A stretch of DNA of 64,000 nucleotides from assembly GCA_017541145.1 (NCBI GenBank), contig JAFXZT010000100.1:1-64000 (forward strand). Direction: 5' to 3'. Within the stretch, counting starts at the first letter, position 1; each line of letters opens with the position of its first letter. Shown here one piece after another: positions 26,906 to 35,026 of the stretch. The notes beneath the pieces were generated by a model. That model was not told where the DNA came from. It saw only the letters and a list, made by a program, of their open reading frames with translations, and did no database searches. The stretch comes from Bacteroidales bacterium (lineage in GTDB: Bacteria; Bacteroidota; Bacteroidia; Bacteroidales; UBA3824). The position numbers and the translations under genes were made by a program.

Positions 26906-28522
26906 ATGAAAAAGTTTTTAAAATACGGCATATTTGCAGCTGTTGTAGGATTTACAGGCTGCACCGAGGACTTTTTAACACAAGATGTTAAAGGTACTCA
27001 AGTCCTCGACAATTATTTTAATAACGAGGAACAATGTTTGGCGCAGGTTTACGGTTGTTATCAGTCACTTGCTTACGACGATTGGTGGCAGATTTACAAC
27101 ACATACATCCTTGCTGATATGTGTACTGACGATGGTTGGATGAACAATACAACCCAAGGTCAAGACGGTTACAACGATCTCGTTCTATATCAGGGAAAAA
27201 CTACAAGTGGTACATTGTCTAACTATTGGCAGTATCGTTACAAAGGTATTCATACATGTAACACTGTTATTGAATACGTTCCGAAAGTAACATCAATCTC
27301 CGAAGAAAAGAAAAACCGTTTGGTAGCTGAAGCAAAATTCATTAGAGCATTCTCTTATTTTGAATTGGCTAAAAACTTTGGCGGTGTTCCTTTGGTTTTG
27401 TCTGTAACTGTAGAAGATTCAAGAGGTCTTACCCGTGCAACTTTGGAAGATACATACAAACAAATTGAAAAAGATTTTTTGGATGCTATCGATTATTTGC
27501 CGACAAGAAAACAGACAATTGCAAATGGCGAACTTGGTCGTGCTACCAAAGGTGCTGCTCAAGCATTTTTGGCTAAAGCATATTTGTATCAAGAAAAATT
27601 TGAATTGGCTGAAAAATATCTTGACGCAGTAATCAGCAGCAATGAATATGCATTGTTGGACGATTTCACCAAAGTTTGGAATATGGATTACAACAACAGC
27701 GAAGAAGGTGTTTTTGAAATTCAGACTTCCGGCGATATTACTTACAATGTCGGTGAGAGAATTTCAGTAGTAGCCGGTAGCCGTGACGACGATGGTTGGT
27801 CATGGGGCGGTCCTTCTTCTGACCTTGAGAATGCATACGATGAGCAAGGTGATGAAATCAGAAAATTCTGTACTATCATCAAACACGGTGCAATGGCAAT
27901 TCCTAATGAGACAGATCCTAAAGCTTTCGTACACAAAAACGAAAAAGGTGAAGAAGTTCCCGGATATGGTGTATTACCGTCAAAACATAAATCTGCGCGT
28001 GTAAATGCTAAACTTTACATCCCAAGAGCAAAACGTATTGAAGGTAAATATGATGCTCCTCATATTGCTTTGAATTACAGACTTATGCGTTATGCTGACG
28101 TTCTTTTGATGGCTGCTGAAGTTAAGAATATGTTAGGTAAGGATGTTGAAGCACAGAAATATCTCAACATGGTTCGTGCTCGTGTCGATCTTCCTGAAAT
28201 ACATACAACAGATCTTAATTTGATGTATGATATTCGTAAAGAACGCCGTCTTGAACTTGCTTTTGAGGCAAATCGTCTTTATGATATTCGCCGTTGGACA
28301 GATCTTAATGGTGAAAAAATGGCTTGCAACCTTTTCGGTCCTCAAGGTACTTGGGTATTGTATAATACAAAATATTCTACCGATGAATATGAGACCTCAA
28401 ATCTTATAGAACCTCAAGACGAAGGTATCGATTTTAAGAAAGAGCGTGACTTGCTTTTCCCGATTCCTAATACAGAAATTGTTCAAAGTAACGGTTCGCT
28501 CAAACAAAACCCGGGATATTAA
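26906..28522 (+). CDS. SusD-like glycan-binding lipoprotein, PUL 1
   Basis: This 538-aa lipoprotein (MKKFLKYGIFAAVVGFTGC, Cys19) is the surface lid for the SusC upstream. It shows the SusD/RagB features: TPR-like helices (for example RLVAEAKFIRAFSYFELAKNFG, ATKGAAQAFLAKAYLYQEKFE), and the C-terminal block YDIRKERRLELAFEANRLYDIRRW, followed by a FPIPNTEI near the end. It is in the same operon as susC. Confidence 0.95.
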   Translation: MKKFLKYGIFAAVVGFTGCTEDFLTQDVKGTQVLDNYFNNEEQCLAQVYGCYQSLAYDDWWQIYNTYILADMCTDDGWMNNTTQGQDGYNDLVLYQGKTTSGTLSNYWQYRYKGIHTCNTVIEYVPKVTSISEEKKNRLVAEAKFIRAFSYFELAKNFGGVPLVLSVTVEDSRGLTRATLEDTYKQIEKDFLDAIDYLPTRKQTIANGELGRATKGAAQAFLAKAYLYQEKFELAEKYLDAVISSNEYALLDDFTKVWNMDYNNSEEGVFEIQTSGDITYNVGERISVVAGSRDDDGWSWGGPSSDLENAYDEQGDEIRKFCTIIKHGAMAIPNETDPKAFVHKNEKGEEVPGYGVLPSKHKSARVNAKLYIPRAKRIEGKYDAPHIALNYRLMRYADVLLMAAEVKNMLGKDVEAQKYLNMVRARVDLPEIHTTDLNLMYDIRKERRLELAFEANRLYDIRRWTDLNGEKMACNLFGPQGTWVLYNTKYSTDEYETSNLIEPQDEGIDFKKERDLLFPIPNTEIVQSNGSLKQNPGY

Positions 28523-28531
28523 TATTATACC

Positions 28532-28563
28532 AACCACGGAATTAATAAAAAAATTCCGTGGTT
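28532..28563 (+). other. Intercistronic hairpin 2 (AACCACGGAA stem), susD-GH30
   Basis: AACCACGGAATT (28532-28543) pairs perfectly with AATTCCGTGGTT (28552-28563) around an 8-nt loop. It has the same stem core as the hairpins at 26848 and 30284, and lies 17 nt before the GH30 start. Confidence 0.85.
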
Positions 28564-28580
28564 AATTAAAAAGAAAAATT

Positions 28581-30266
28581 ATGAAGATATTTAATATATG
28601 TTTATTGACAGCTATGGTTGCAGTAGGATTGGTATCTTGCGACCATGACGATATTACTCCTAACGACAGCAATACTGCATTGTCGCCGGAAGAAATCGCA
28701 AAGAGAAACAATGAGGAAATTGTAAATGATAATCCGTCAGCTGGTGCTGATTGGAAAGTCGTAAAATCTTCTGATGAAAAATCTGATGATGATATTATCG
28801 TAAAAATCAATACCGGAAGTGTTTACCAAACAATGGAAGGTTTCGGTGCTTCAGATTGTTGGCTCGGTGAATTTGTCGGTAAAAACTATACAGACAAAGA
28901 CAAAATGGCTAAACTTCTTTTCTCTCAAGATACTTTGGAAGACGGTAGTTTAACAGGTATCGGACTTTCGATGTGGAGAGTAAATCTCGGCGGCGGTACA
29001 GCTGAGCAAGGTGCTGATTCTAAATTGGAAGATGTTACCCGTAGAGCTGAATGTTATTTGAATGGTAACGATTATGATTGGACAAAATGCGCAGGTCAAC
29101 AATATTTTATGACTGAGGCTAAAAAATACGGTGTTGAAAAAATGCTTTTGTTTTCCAATACTCCTCTTGTACGTTGGACAAAAAACGGTTTAGGTTTTTC
29201 TGCAAGCGGTGCTAATGCTAACCTTAATGAAGAAAACTATGCAGATTTTGCCGGTTATATGGCAGATGTCGCAAAACATTTTACAGACAACGGTATCAAA
29301 ATCGATTACATCTCTCCTGTAAACGAACCTCAATATAATTGGGAAGGTGGACAAGAAGGTAGCGGTTGGCAAAACTCTGAAATTACAAAACTTGTAAAAG
29401 CATTGGATGAAAAACTCGGTGATCAGAAAACTGAAATCATCATTCCTGAAACTGCAAAATGGACTGCAACTTATTCTGAAACATACGAAAACCGTTCAAA
29501 TCAGATTCAAGAATTCTTTGGTGACGGTGAAAATTCAGTAAAAGATTTAAAACACGTTCACAAAGTAATAGGTGCTCACTCATATTGGGAAGATCGCAAT
29601 TGGACTGATTTGGAGCAAATCCGTTCTAATGCAGCTTTCGAGGCTGAGGGTTATGGTATAGGACTTTGGCAGACTGAATGGTCAATGCTTGATGAATATG
29701 CTGCAACCGACAATTATCCCGGTTTGGCTGATGCTAAATACATCGATAATGCACTCTATCTTTCAAGAGTAATTTACTCTGATTTGGTTTGGGGTAATGT
29801 TTCATCTTGGAGTTATTGGACCGTTTGGGGTCAAGAACGTTGGAGTCAGAAAAACAGATTCTACTTGATAAAACTCGGTGCTGATGTTTCTGATTACAAA
29901 GATGATTATACTGAAGATCTTACAGTAAACAACAATTGGGCTGCCAACGTTAATCTTTATGTACTTGGTAACTACAGCCGTTTTATTCGTCCTGATTACA
30001 AACGTGTTGATTTGGATTGCGGCGCAGATAAATCATTTATCGGTACTGCATTCATTTCTCCTGATTCCAAAACATTGGTTGCTGTATACACCAATCTAAC
30101 AGATAAGAAAATACGTGTACAGCCAAAACTTACAGGTTATGAAGGTTACAACAAAGTTCTTCGTTTCGTAACTGACGAGTCAAAGAAACTTGAACGTTCT
30201 AACATGAGCGATGATAAAGTTGTTATTCCTGCTAAATCTGTTACAACCATAGTATATTGTAAATAA
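28581..30266 (+). CDS. Glycoside hydrolase family 30 lipoprotein, first copy
   Basis: This 561-aa lipoprotein (MKIFNICLLTAMVAVGLVSC, Cys20) has an acidic low-complexity linker (about 21-70) and a GH30 (beta/alpha)8 barrel starting at YQTMEGFGASDCW, followed by a C-terminal beta-sandwich (about 460-561). The likely acid/base is Glu249 in SPVNEPQYNW and the nucleophile Glu366 in LWQTEWSM. The family includes endo-beta-1,6-glucanases, beta-1,6-galactanases and xylanases; the GFGASD start and GGGTAEQG loop remind me most of the galactanase/glucanase group, but the subfamily is not settled. Its lipid anchor suggests surface cleavage before SusC import. Confidence 0.88.
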   Translation: MKIFNICLLTAMVAVGLVSCDHDDITPNDSNTALSPEEIAKRNNEEIVNDNPSAGADWKVVKSSDEKSDDDIIVKINTGSVYQTMEGFGASDCWLGEFVGKNYTDKDKMAKLLFSQDTLEDGSLTGIGLSMWRVNLGGGTAEQGADSKLEDVTRRAECYLNGNDYDWTKCAGQQYFMTEAKKYGVEKMLLFSNTPLVRWTKNGLGFSASGANANLNEENYADFAGYMADVAKHFTDNGIKIDYISPVNEPQYNWEGGQEGSGWQNSEITKLVKALDEKLGDQKTEIIIPETAKWTATYSETYENRSNQIQEFFGDGENSVKDLKHVHKVIGAHSYWEDRNWTDLEQIRSNAAFEAEGYGIGLWQTEWSMLDEYAATDNYPGLADAKYIDNALYLSRVIYSDLVWGNVSSWSYWTVWGQERWSQKNRFYLIKLGADVSDYKDDYTEDLTVNNNWAANVNLYVLGNYSRFIRPDYKRVDLDCGADKSFIGTAFISPDSKTLVAVYTNLTDKKIRVQPKLTGYEGYNKVLRFVTDESKKLERSNMSDDKVVIPAKSVTTIVYCK

Positions 30267-30283
30267 TATTATTCCTTTTCATT

Positions 30284-30360
30284 CAACCACGGAATACTGC
30301 ATAATTACGAACTTAGTCTGTTTACTATTTTTGTTTCGTAATTGGTATTTTCCGTGGTTG
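30284..30360 (+). other. Intercistronic hairpin 3 (AACCACGGAA stem), GH30-GH30
   Basis: CAACCACGGAA (30284-30294) pairs with TTCCGTGGTTG (30350-30360). The long loop contains a second perfect stem, AATTACGAA (30303-30311) with TTCGTAATT (30335-30343). It is the third copy of the conserved stem and lies 18 nt before the next start. Confidence 0.8.
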
Positions 30361-30378
30361 AATTTTATAAACAGATGT

Positions 30379-31875
30379 ATGAAAAAATTATTTTTATTAC
30401 CTTTAATTTTTGCAGTTAGTTGTACTGAAAATTACACTCAAATTGTAGAAATCAACGAAGACCAAACGTATCAGACTATAGACGGGTTTGGCGCTTCTGA
30501 TGCTTGGACCCTGCAAAATTCTACTCAGTGGGCAGAATCTACTGTAAATCAAGCTGCTGAATGGTTGTTCTCTAAAGAAAAAGGTGTCGGACTTAATATC
30601 TGGCGTTTCAATCTTGGAGCCGGCAGCTGTTACCAAGGCGATGACGCTCAAATCAATCCGTATACTCGTACTGAATGTTTCCTGATGCCTGACGGAACTT
30701 GGGATTTTTCTAAACAAAAAGCTCAGGTCGATTTTATGAAACGGGCTCAGAAATACGGTGTTAATACATTTATAGCATTCCTCAACTCACCGCCGGTATA
30801 TTTTACTCAAAACGGACTTGCCACTAATACCGGTAGAGACGGAAGTTTCAATCTAAAACCTGATTGTTATACAAAATATGCCGATTATATCGCCAAATCT
30901 ATCAAAGGTTTGAAAGAAAATCACGGCATCAACATCAATTATGTCTGTCCGGTAAACGAACCCGACGGACATTGGAACTGGTACGGACCTAAACAAGAAG
31001 GTTCTCCGGCTACAAATGCTGAGATCGCAAAAATCACTCGTGTTCTCGACAGCGTTTTTACTGCTGAGAATATTGATACTAAAATACTTGTAAACGAATC
31101 TTCTGACTATCGCGCAATGGTTTCTACACATCAGACCGATGTAGATAGAGGTTTCGCAATACAAACTCTCTTCGGTGCTGACTCTGTAGACAATGTGTTG
31201 AATCTTTCTCATGTTGACAAACTTATTGCCGGTCACGGATATTGGACAAATACTCCGCTTGATTTCTTGCGTACCATGCGGGAAAACCTTCGCGATACAT
31301 TGCAGAAATTCGGTGTTAGATTTTGGATGACAGAACAATGTATCATGAGCAACGATGAGGAAATAGGCGGCGGTGGCGGTTACGATACTACAATGAAAAC
31401 CGCATTGTATGTAGCACGTTGCATTCATCACGATTTGGTATATGCCAACGCTTGCTCATGGCAATGGTGGCGAGCTATCGGTGAAGATTACAAAGACGGA
31501 TTGTTGGAAGATTTCGGTCAAGAGACAGCTGAAACCGGAAAACTAAGTGACAGCCGCTTGCTTTGGAGCTTGGGAAACTACAGCAGATTTATCCAACAAG
31601 GTGCTGTTAGAATTTCAGCCGGACTTTCAACTCCCGAAGATCCTACAGGATTGATGATAAGTTCATATAAAAATCCTGACGGAAGTATCGTAAGCGTAGT
31701 TATCAACTATTCTGATAAAGAGGAGATATTAAAATTTCCGAAAAACATCAGTGAAGTATACGTAACAAACGATACCCAAGGTTGCAAATTGAAACCGGTA
31801 GAAACCAAAGGCAAATGCGCAACCGTTCCCTCAAAGAGTGTGGTAACTGTAATATTACAAATGCCGCAAAGATGA
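30379..31875 (+). CDS. Glycoside hydrolase family 30 lipoprotein, second copy
   Basis: The ATG at 30379 gives a lipoprotein signal (MKKLFLLPLIFAVSC, Cys15); the longer open frame would run through hairpin 3. The 498-aa protein has a GH30 barrel from YQTIDGFGASDAW and a C-terminal beta-sandwich ending VTVILQ. The acid/base is probably Glu194 in CPVNEPDGHW and the nucleophile Glu319 in WMTEQCI. It is clearly homologous to the preceding gene but diverged, with a different +1 region (YANACSWQWWRAI versus NVSSWSYWTVWG), so the pair may cut different parts of one glycan. Confidence 0.88.
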   Translation: MKKLFLLPLIFAVSCTENYTQIVEINEDQTYQTIDGFGASDAWTLQNSTQWAESTVNQAAEWLFSKEKGVGLNIWRFNLGAGSCYQGDDAQINPYTRTECFLMPDGTWDFSKQKAQVDFMKRAQKYGVNTFIAFLNSPPVYFTQNGLATNTGRDGSFNLKPDCYTKYADYIAKSIKGLKENHGININYVCPVNEPDGHWNWYGPKQEGSPATNAEIAKITRVLDSVFTAENIDTKILVNESSDYRAMVSTHQTDVDRGFAIQTLFGADSVDNVLNLSHVDKLIAGHGYWTNTPLDFLRTMRENLRDTLQKFGVRFWMTEQCIMSNDEEIGGGGGYDTTMKTALYVARCIHHDLVYANACSWQWWRAIGEDYKDGLLEDFGQETAETGKLSDSRLLWSLGNYSRFIQQGAVRISAGLSTPEDPTGLMISSYKNPDGSIVSVVINYSDKEEILKFPKNISEVYVTNDTQGCKLKPVETKGKCATVPSKSVVTVILQMPQR

Positions 31876-31950
31876 TAACAATAAAAAAATCAATCAAAAC
31901 CGTGAAAAACACGCTACAATGCCGTAAAATGCACAATTTTTAATAAAATT

Positions 31951-31981
31951 GAATGATTTTTCTATGTATTTTGATTGATTT
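31951..31981 (+). promoter_or_regulatory. Candidate HTCS operator, GH35 copy
   Basis: The second copy of the 31-bp element seen at 22100-22130 (28 of 31 positions identical). It ends 28 nt before the -7 box at 32010, the same spacing as in the PUL promoter. Confidence 0.65.
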
Positions 31982-32009
31982 TTATACCTCAAATTATCAA
32001 ATTAACCCA

Positions 32010-32017
32010 TAATTTTG
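32010..32017 (+). promoter_or_regulatory. -7 promoter box of the GH35 gene
   Basis: TAATTTTG matches TAnnTTTG, 32 nt before the proposed ATG at 32050. No -33 TTG at the standard spacing, as at the PUL promoter. Confidence 0.6.
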
Positions 32018-32049
32018 TAACACTAAAAATGACACGGATTGACTTGTAT

Positions 32050-34365
32050 ATGAAAAAAGTTTTAGGTTTATGTTTTTTGTTATTTGCAATTCTGTTCGCG
32101 AGTAGCTGCAAAGACAATAAAGGAACTTTTGAGGCGGGAGAAAATACCTTTCTCCTCAACGGTAAACCCTTTGTAGTGAAAGCAGCAGAAGTGCATTATT
32201 CACGCATACCTAAAGAATATTGGGAAAACAGAATACAGCTTTGTAAAGCTTTGGGTATGAATACCCTTTGTATTTACATCTTCTGGAACTATCACGAAAT
32301 GCAAGAAGGCGTATTCGATTTCTCAGGACAAAAAGATATAGCTTCATTCTGCAAATTGGCACAGAAAAACGGGATGTACATCATAGTAAGACCGGGTCCA
32401 TACGTCTGTGCAGAATGGGAAATGGGCGGTTTACCATGGTGGTTGCTCAAAAACGACAGCATACAACTTAGAACTCTCGACGCTGATTATATGTCACACG
32501 TAGAGAAGTTTATGGCTAAAGTCGGTGAACAACTCTCAGACCTTCAAATTACAAAAGGTGGTAACATCATAATGGTACAAGTAGAAAACGAATACGGCAG
32601 CTACGGCACCAACAAACCTTACGTTTCTGCTATCCGCGATATTGTTCGCAAATCCGGATTCAACGAAGTACCGCTTTTCCAATGCGATTGGAGCAGCAAT
32701 TTTACAAATAATGCTCTCGACGACTTGCTTTGGACAGTAAATTTTGGTACAGGCAGCGATATCGACGCTCAGTTTGCCAAGTTGAAAGAATTAAGACCGA
32801 CCACACCTTTGATGTGTTCTGAGTTTTGGAGCGGCTGGTTCGACCATTGGGGAAGACCTCACGAGACACGCCCTGCCGATGTAATGGTAAGCGGTCTCAA
32901 AGAGATGTTAGACAAAAATATTTCGTTCTCGCTTTATATGACCCACGGAGGTACAACATTCGGATACTGGGGCGGTGCCAACAATCCGGCTTACAGTGCG
33001 ATGTGTAGCTCTTACGATTATGATGCTCCTATTTCAGAGAACGGTCAAGTTACTGAGAAATACACATTACTCAGAGACATGATGAAAAATTACCTCGGCG
33101 AAGGTGAAACATTGGCTGATATTCCGGCTCAAATCCCGGCAGTAAATATCCCGACAATCACATTCACAGAATCTGCCGAAGTATTCGGAAATCTTCCTGA
33201 AGCAAAACAGTCACACGACATCATGCCGATGGAGAAATTCGATCAAGGTTGGGGCTCAATACTCTACAGAAAAATTGTTGAAAACGATATAAAACAAGGT
33301 TCTTTGCTCAACATCGATGAAGTACATGACTACGCATTAGTTTACGTAAACTCAGTAAAAGTAGCAGAACTCGACCGCAGAAAAGCCGAATTCTCATGCA
33401 CCTTGCCGCAAGTAAAAGCCGGTGATACACTTGATATTTATATCGAAGCTTTGGGACGTGTCAACTTTGATAAATCAATTCACGACCGCAAAGGTATTAC
33501 AACAAGTGTTAGTGTAAATGATACAGAACTAAAGGATTGGACAATTTATAACTTACCGTTGGATTACCAATTCGCACAAAACAAAAACTATCATTCAATA
33601 ACCGCAACCGACCGTCCGGCTTATTACAGAGCCAAGTTCACATTGAAGAAAGCCGAGGATACATTCCTTGATTTCAATACATGGGGCAAAGGTTTTGTTT
33701 GGGTAAACGGTATAGCATTGGGTCGTATATGGAAAATCGGTCCACAGCAGACACTTTACATGCCGGGTTGTTGGCTCAAAGAAGGTGAAAACGAAATTGT
33801 AGTACTCGATATACTTGGTCCTGAAAAAGCTGAAGTTGCAGGTCTTGACCATCCGATACTCGATGTGTTGAGAGTTTCAGTACCTCAAACACATCGCAAA
33901 GACGGAGAAAAACTCAACCTCAAAGGTGAAACACCTGTTGCAGAAGGTCAGTTGAAAAACATCGCAACACCTCAGACCGTTACATTTACAAAACCGGTAA
34001 CAGGACGTTATCTTTGTGTAGAGTCGCTCAACAATTTCAAAGGTGACAACATCACATCATTCGCCGAGCTTGATGCGATTGATATAAACGGCAAACTTGT
34101 AAACCGCAAAGATTGGAAAGTTTATTACGCTGATAGCGAAGAAACAAGAGCCGGAGAATATACTGCCGACAAACTTTATGATCTTCAGGAATCTACCTAT
34201 TGGCAGACAGTAGACAACGTAGCATTCCCGCACTCGGTAGTAATTGATTTAGGTAAAACAGAAACCTTGAAAGGTATAAGAATAATCCCGCGCCAAGAAA
34301 AAGGAAACCCGGGTTTAATTAAAGATTTTAAGATTTATATTAAAGACGTCGCATTTGAGAAATAG
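32050..34365 (+). CDS. Glycoside hydrolase family 35 beta-galactosidase lipoprotein
   Basis: The ATG at 32050 gives a lipoprotein signal (MKKVLGLCFLLFAILFASSC, Cys20) and lies after the -7 box; upstream in-frame starts would overlap the promoter. The 771-aa protein has a GH35 barrel (about 30-345; AAEVHYSRIPKEYW, IVRPGPYVCAEWEMGGLPWW), acid/base Glu181 in VENEYGSYG and nucleophile Glu258 in CSEFWSGWFDHWG. Jelly-roll domains follow (about 380-620), then a C-terminal F5/8-type (CBM32-like) domain (about 635-771). It should release terminal beta-galactose from oligosaccharides made by the GH30 enzymes. It has its own promoter with the shared operator-like element. Confidence 0.93.
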   Translation: MKKVLGLCFLLFAILFASSCKDNKGTFEAGENTFLLNGKPFVVKAAEVHYSRIPKEYWENRIQLCKALGMNTLCIYIFWNYHEMQEGVFDFSGQKDIASFCKLAQKNGMYIIVRPGPYVCAEWEMGGLPWWLLKNDSIQLRTLDADYMSHVEKFMAKVGEQLSDLQITKGGNIIMVQVENEYGSYGTNKPYVSAIRDIVRKSGFNEVPLFQCDWSSNFTNNALDDLLWTVNFGTGSDIDAQFAKLKELRPTTPLMCSEFWSGWFDHWGRPHETRPADVMVSGLKEMLDKNISFSLYMTHGGTTFGYWGGANNPAYSAMCSSYDYDAPISENGQVTEKYTLLRDMMKNYLGEGETLADIPAQIPAVNIPTITFTESAEVFGNLPEAKQSHDIMPMEKFDQGWGSILYRKIVENDIKQGSLLNIDEVHDYALVYVNSVKVAELDRRKAEFSCTLPQVKAGDTLDIYIEALGRVNFDKSIHDRKGITTSVSVNDTELKDWTIYNLPLDYQFAQNKNYHSITATDRPAYYRAKFTLKKAEDTFLDFNTWGKGFVWVNGIALGRIWKIGPQQTLYMPGCWLKEGENEIVVLDILGPEKAEVAGLDHPILDVLRVSVPQTHRKDGEKLNLKGETPVAEGQLKNIATPQTVTFTKPVTGRYLCVESLNNFKGDNITSFAELDAIDINGKLVNRKDWKVYYADSEETRAGEYTADKLYDLQESTYWQTVDNVAFPHSVVIDLGKTETLKGIRIIPRQEKGNPGLIKDFKIYIKDVAFEK

Positions 34366-34389
34366 TTATTTTAATTGTTTTATTTTTGT

Positions 34390-34421
34390 AAAGGCTGTTC
34401 AGTGATGAACAGCCTTTGTTT
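34390..34421 (+). terminator. Terminator of the GH35 gene
   Basis: AAAGGCTGTTC (34390-34400) pairs with GAACAGCCTTT (34407-34417), followed by a short T-rich stretch (GTTTTA). Confidence 0.75.
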
Positions 34422-34523
34422 TAGGTATGCGTTTGAAACGTTAATTTTCTTTAAATTCTAATTAAATTAAACAGTTAGTTTATTTATTTAACTTCTATAT
34501 TAACTTTCTGTACAAAATATAGC

Positions 34524-34898
34524 TTTTCACCTGAGGTGAAAACTCACATCGGGTAGTGATTCTGTGTTTTCACCTGAGGTGAAAACACAGATCGGGTAGT
34601 GATTCTGCGTTTTCACCTGAGGTGAAAACACAGATCGGGTAGTGATTCTGCGTTTTCACCTGAGGTGAAAACACAGATCGGGTAGTGGATGTGCGTTTTC
34701 ACCTGAGGTGAAAACACAGATCGGGTAGTGATTCTGCGTTTTCACCTGAGGTAAAAACACAGATCGGGTAGTGGATGTGCGTTTTCACCTGAGGTGAAAA
34801 CACAGATTGGGTAGTGGATGTGCATTTTCACCTGAGGTGAAAACACAGAATTGGTAGTGGATGTGCATTTTCACCTGAGGTGAAAACACAGAATCTGT
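34524..34898. repeat. Tandem array of nine 43-bp palindromic repeats
   Basis: The 19-bp palindrome TTTTCACCTGAGGTGAAAA starts at 34524, 34567, 34610, 34653, 34696, 34739, 34782, 34825 and 34868, an exact 43-bp period; the copy at 34739 has one base changed. The palindrome extends outward: in copy 2 the arms reach 15 bp each (34561-34591). A linker close to TCGGGTAGTGAT separates the units. The left arm changes from TCTGCG to ATGTGCG type along the array. The period is not a multiple of three and no open frame crosses it. It fills most of the gap between the GH35 terminator and the 3' end of the ATPase gene. The rest of the gap (34422-34523 and 34899-35026) shows nothing recognisable. Confidence 0.97.
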
Positions 34899-35026
34899 AC
34901 CCGAAATAACAATTTCCTCGCGAAAAAACTTCCAACTACATCCCGATCTTACAATTTCTTTGTTAACATCTATTCCAAAAACTGTAAGATCCGAATATTT
35001 CTGTTAACAAAAGTTCTCAACAATTG

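Noticed and set aside
30853..31431. Minus-strand open frame (192 codons) in the second GH30 gene
   Set aside because: Antisense to conserved catalytic regions of GH30; no recognisable domain.
34524..34898. CRISPR array
   Set aside because: The spacers between the palindromes are nearly identical 24-mers, the period is a fixed 43 bp and no cas genes are near.
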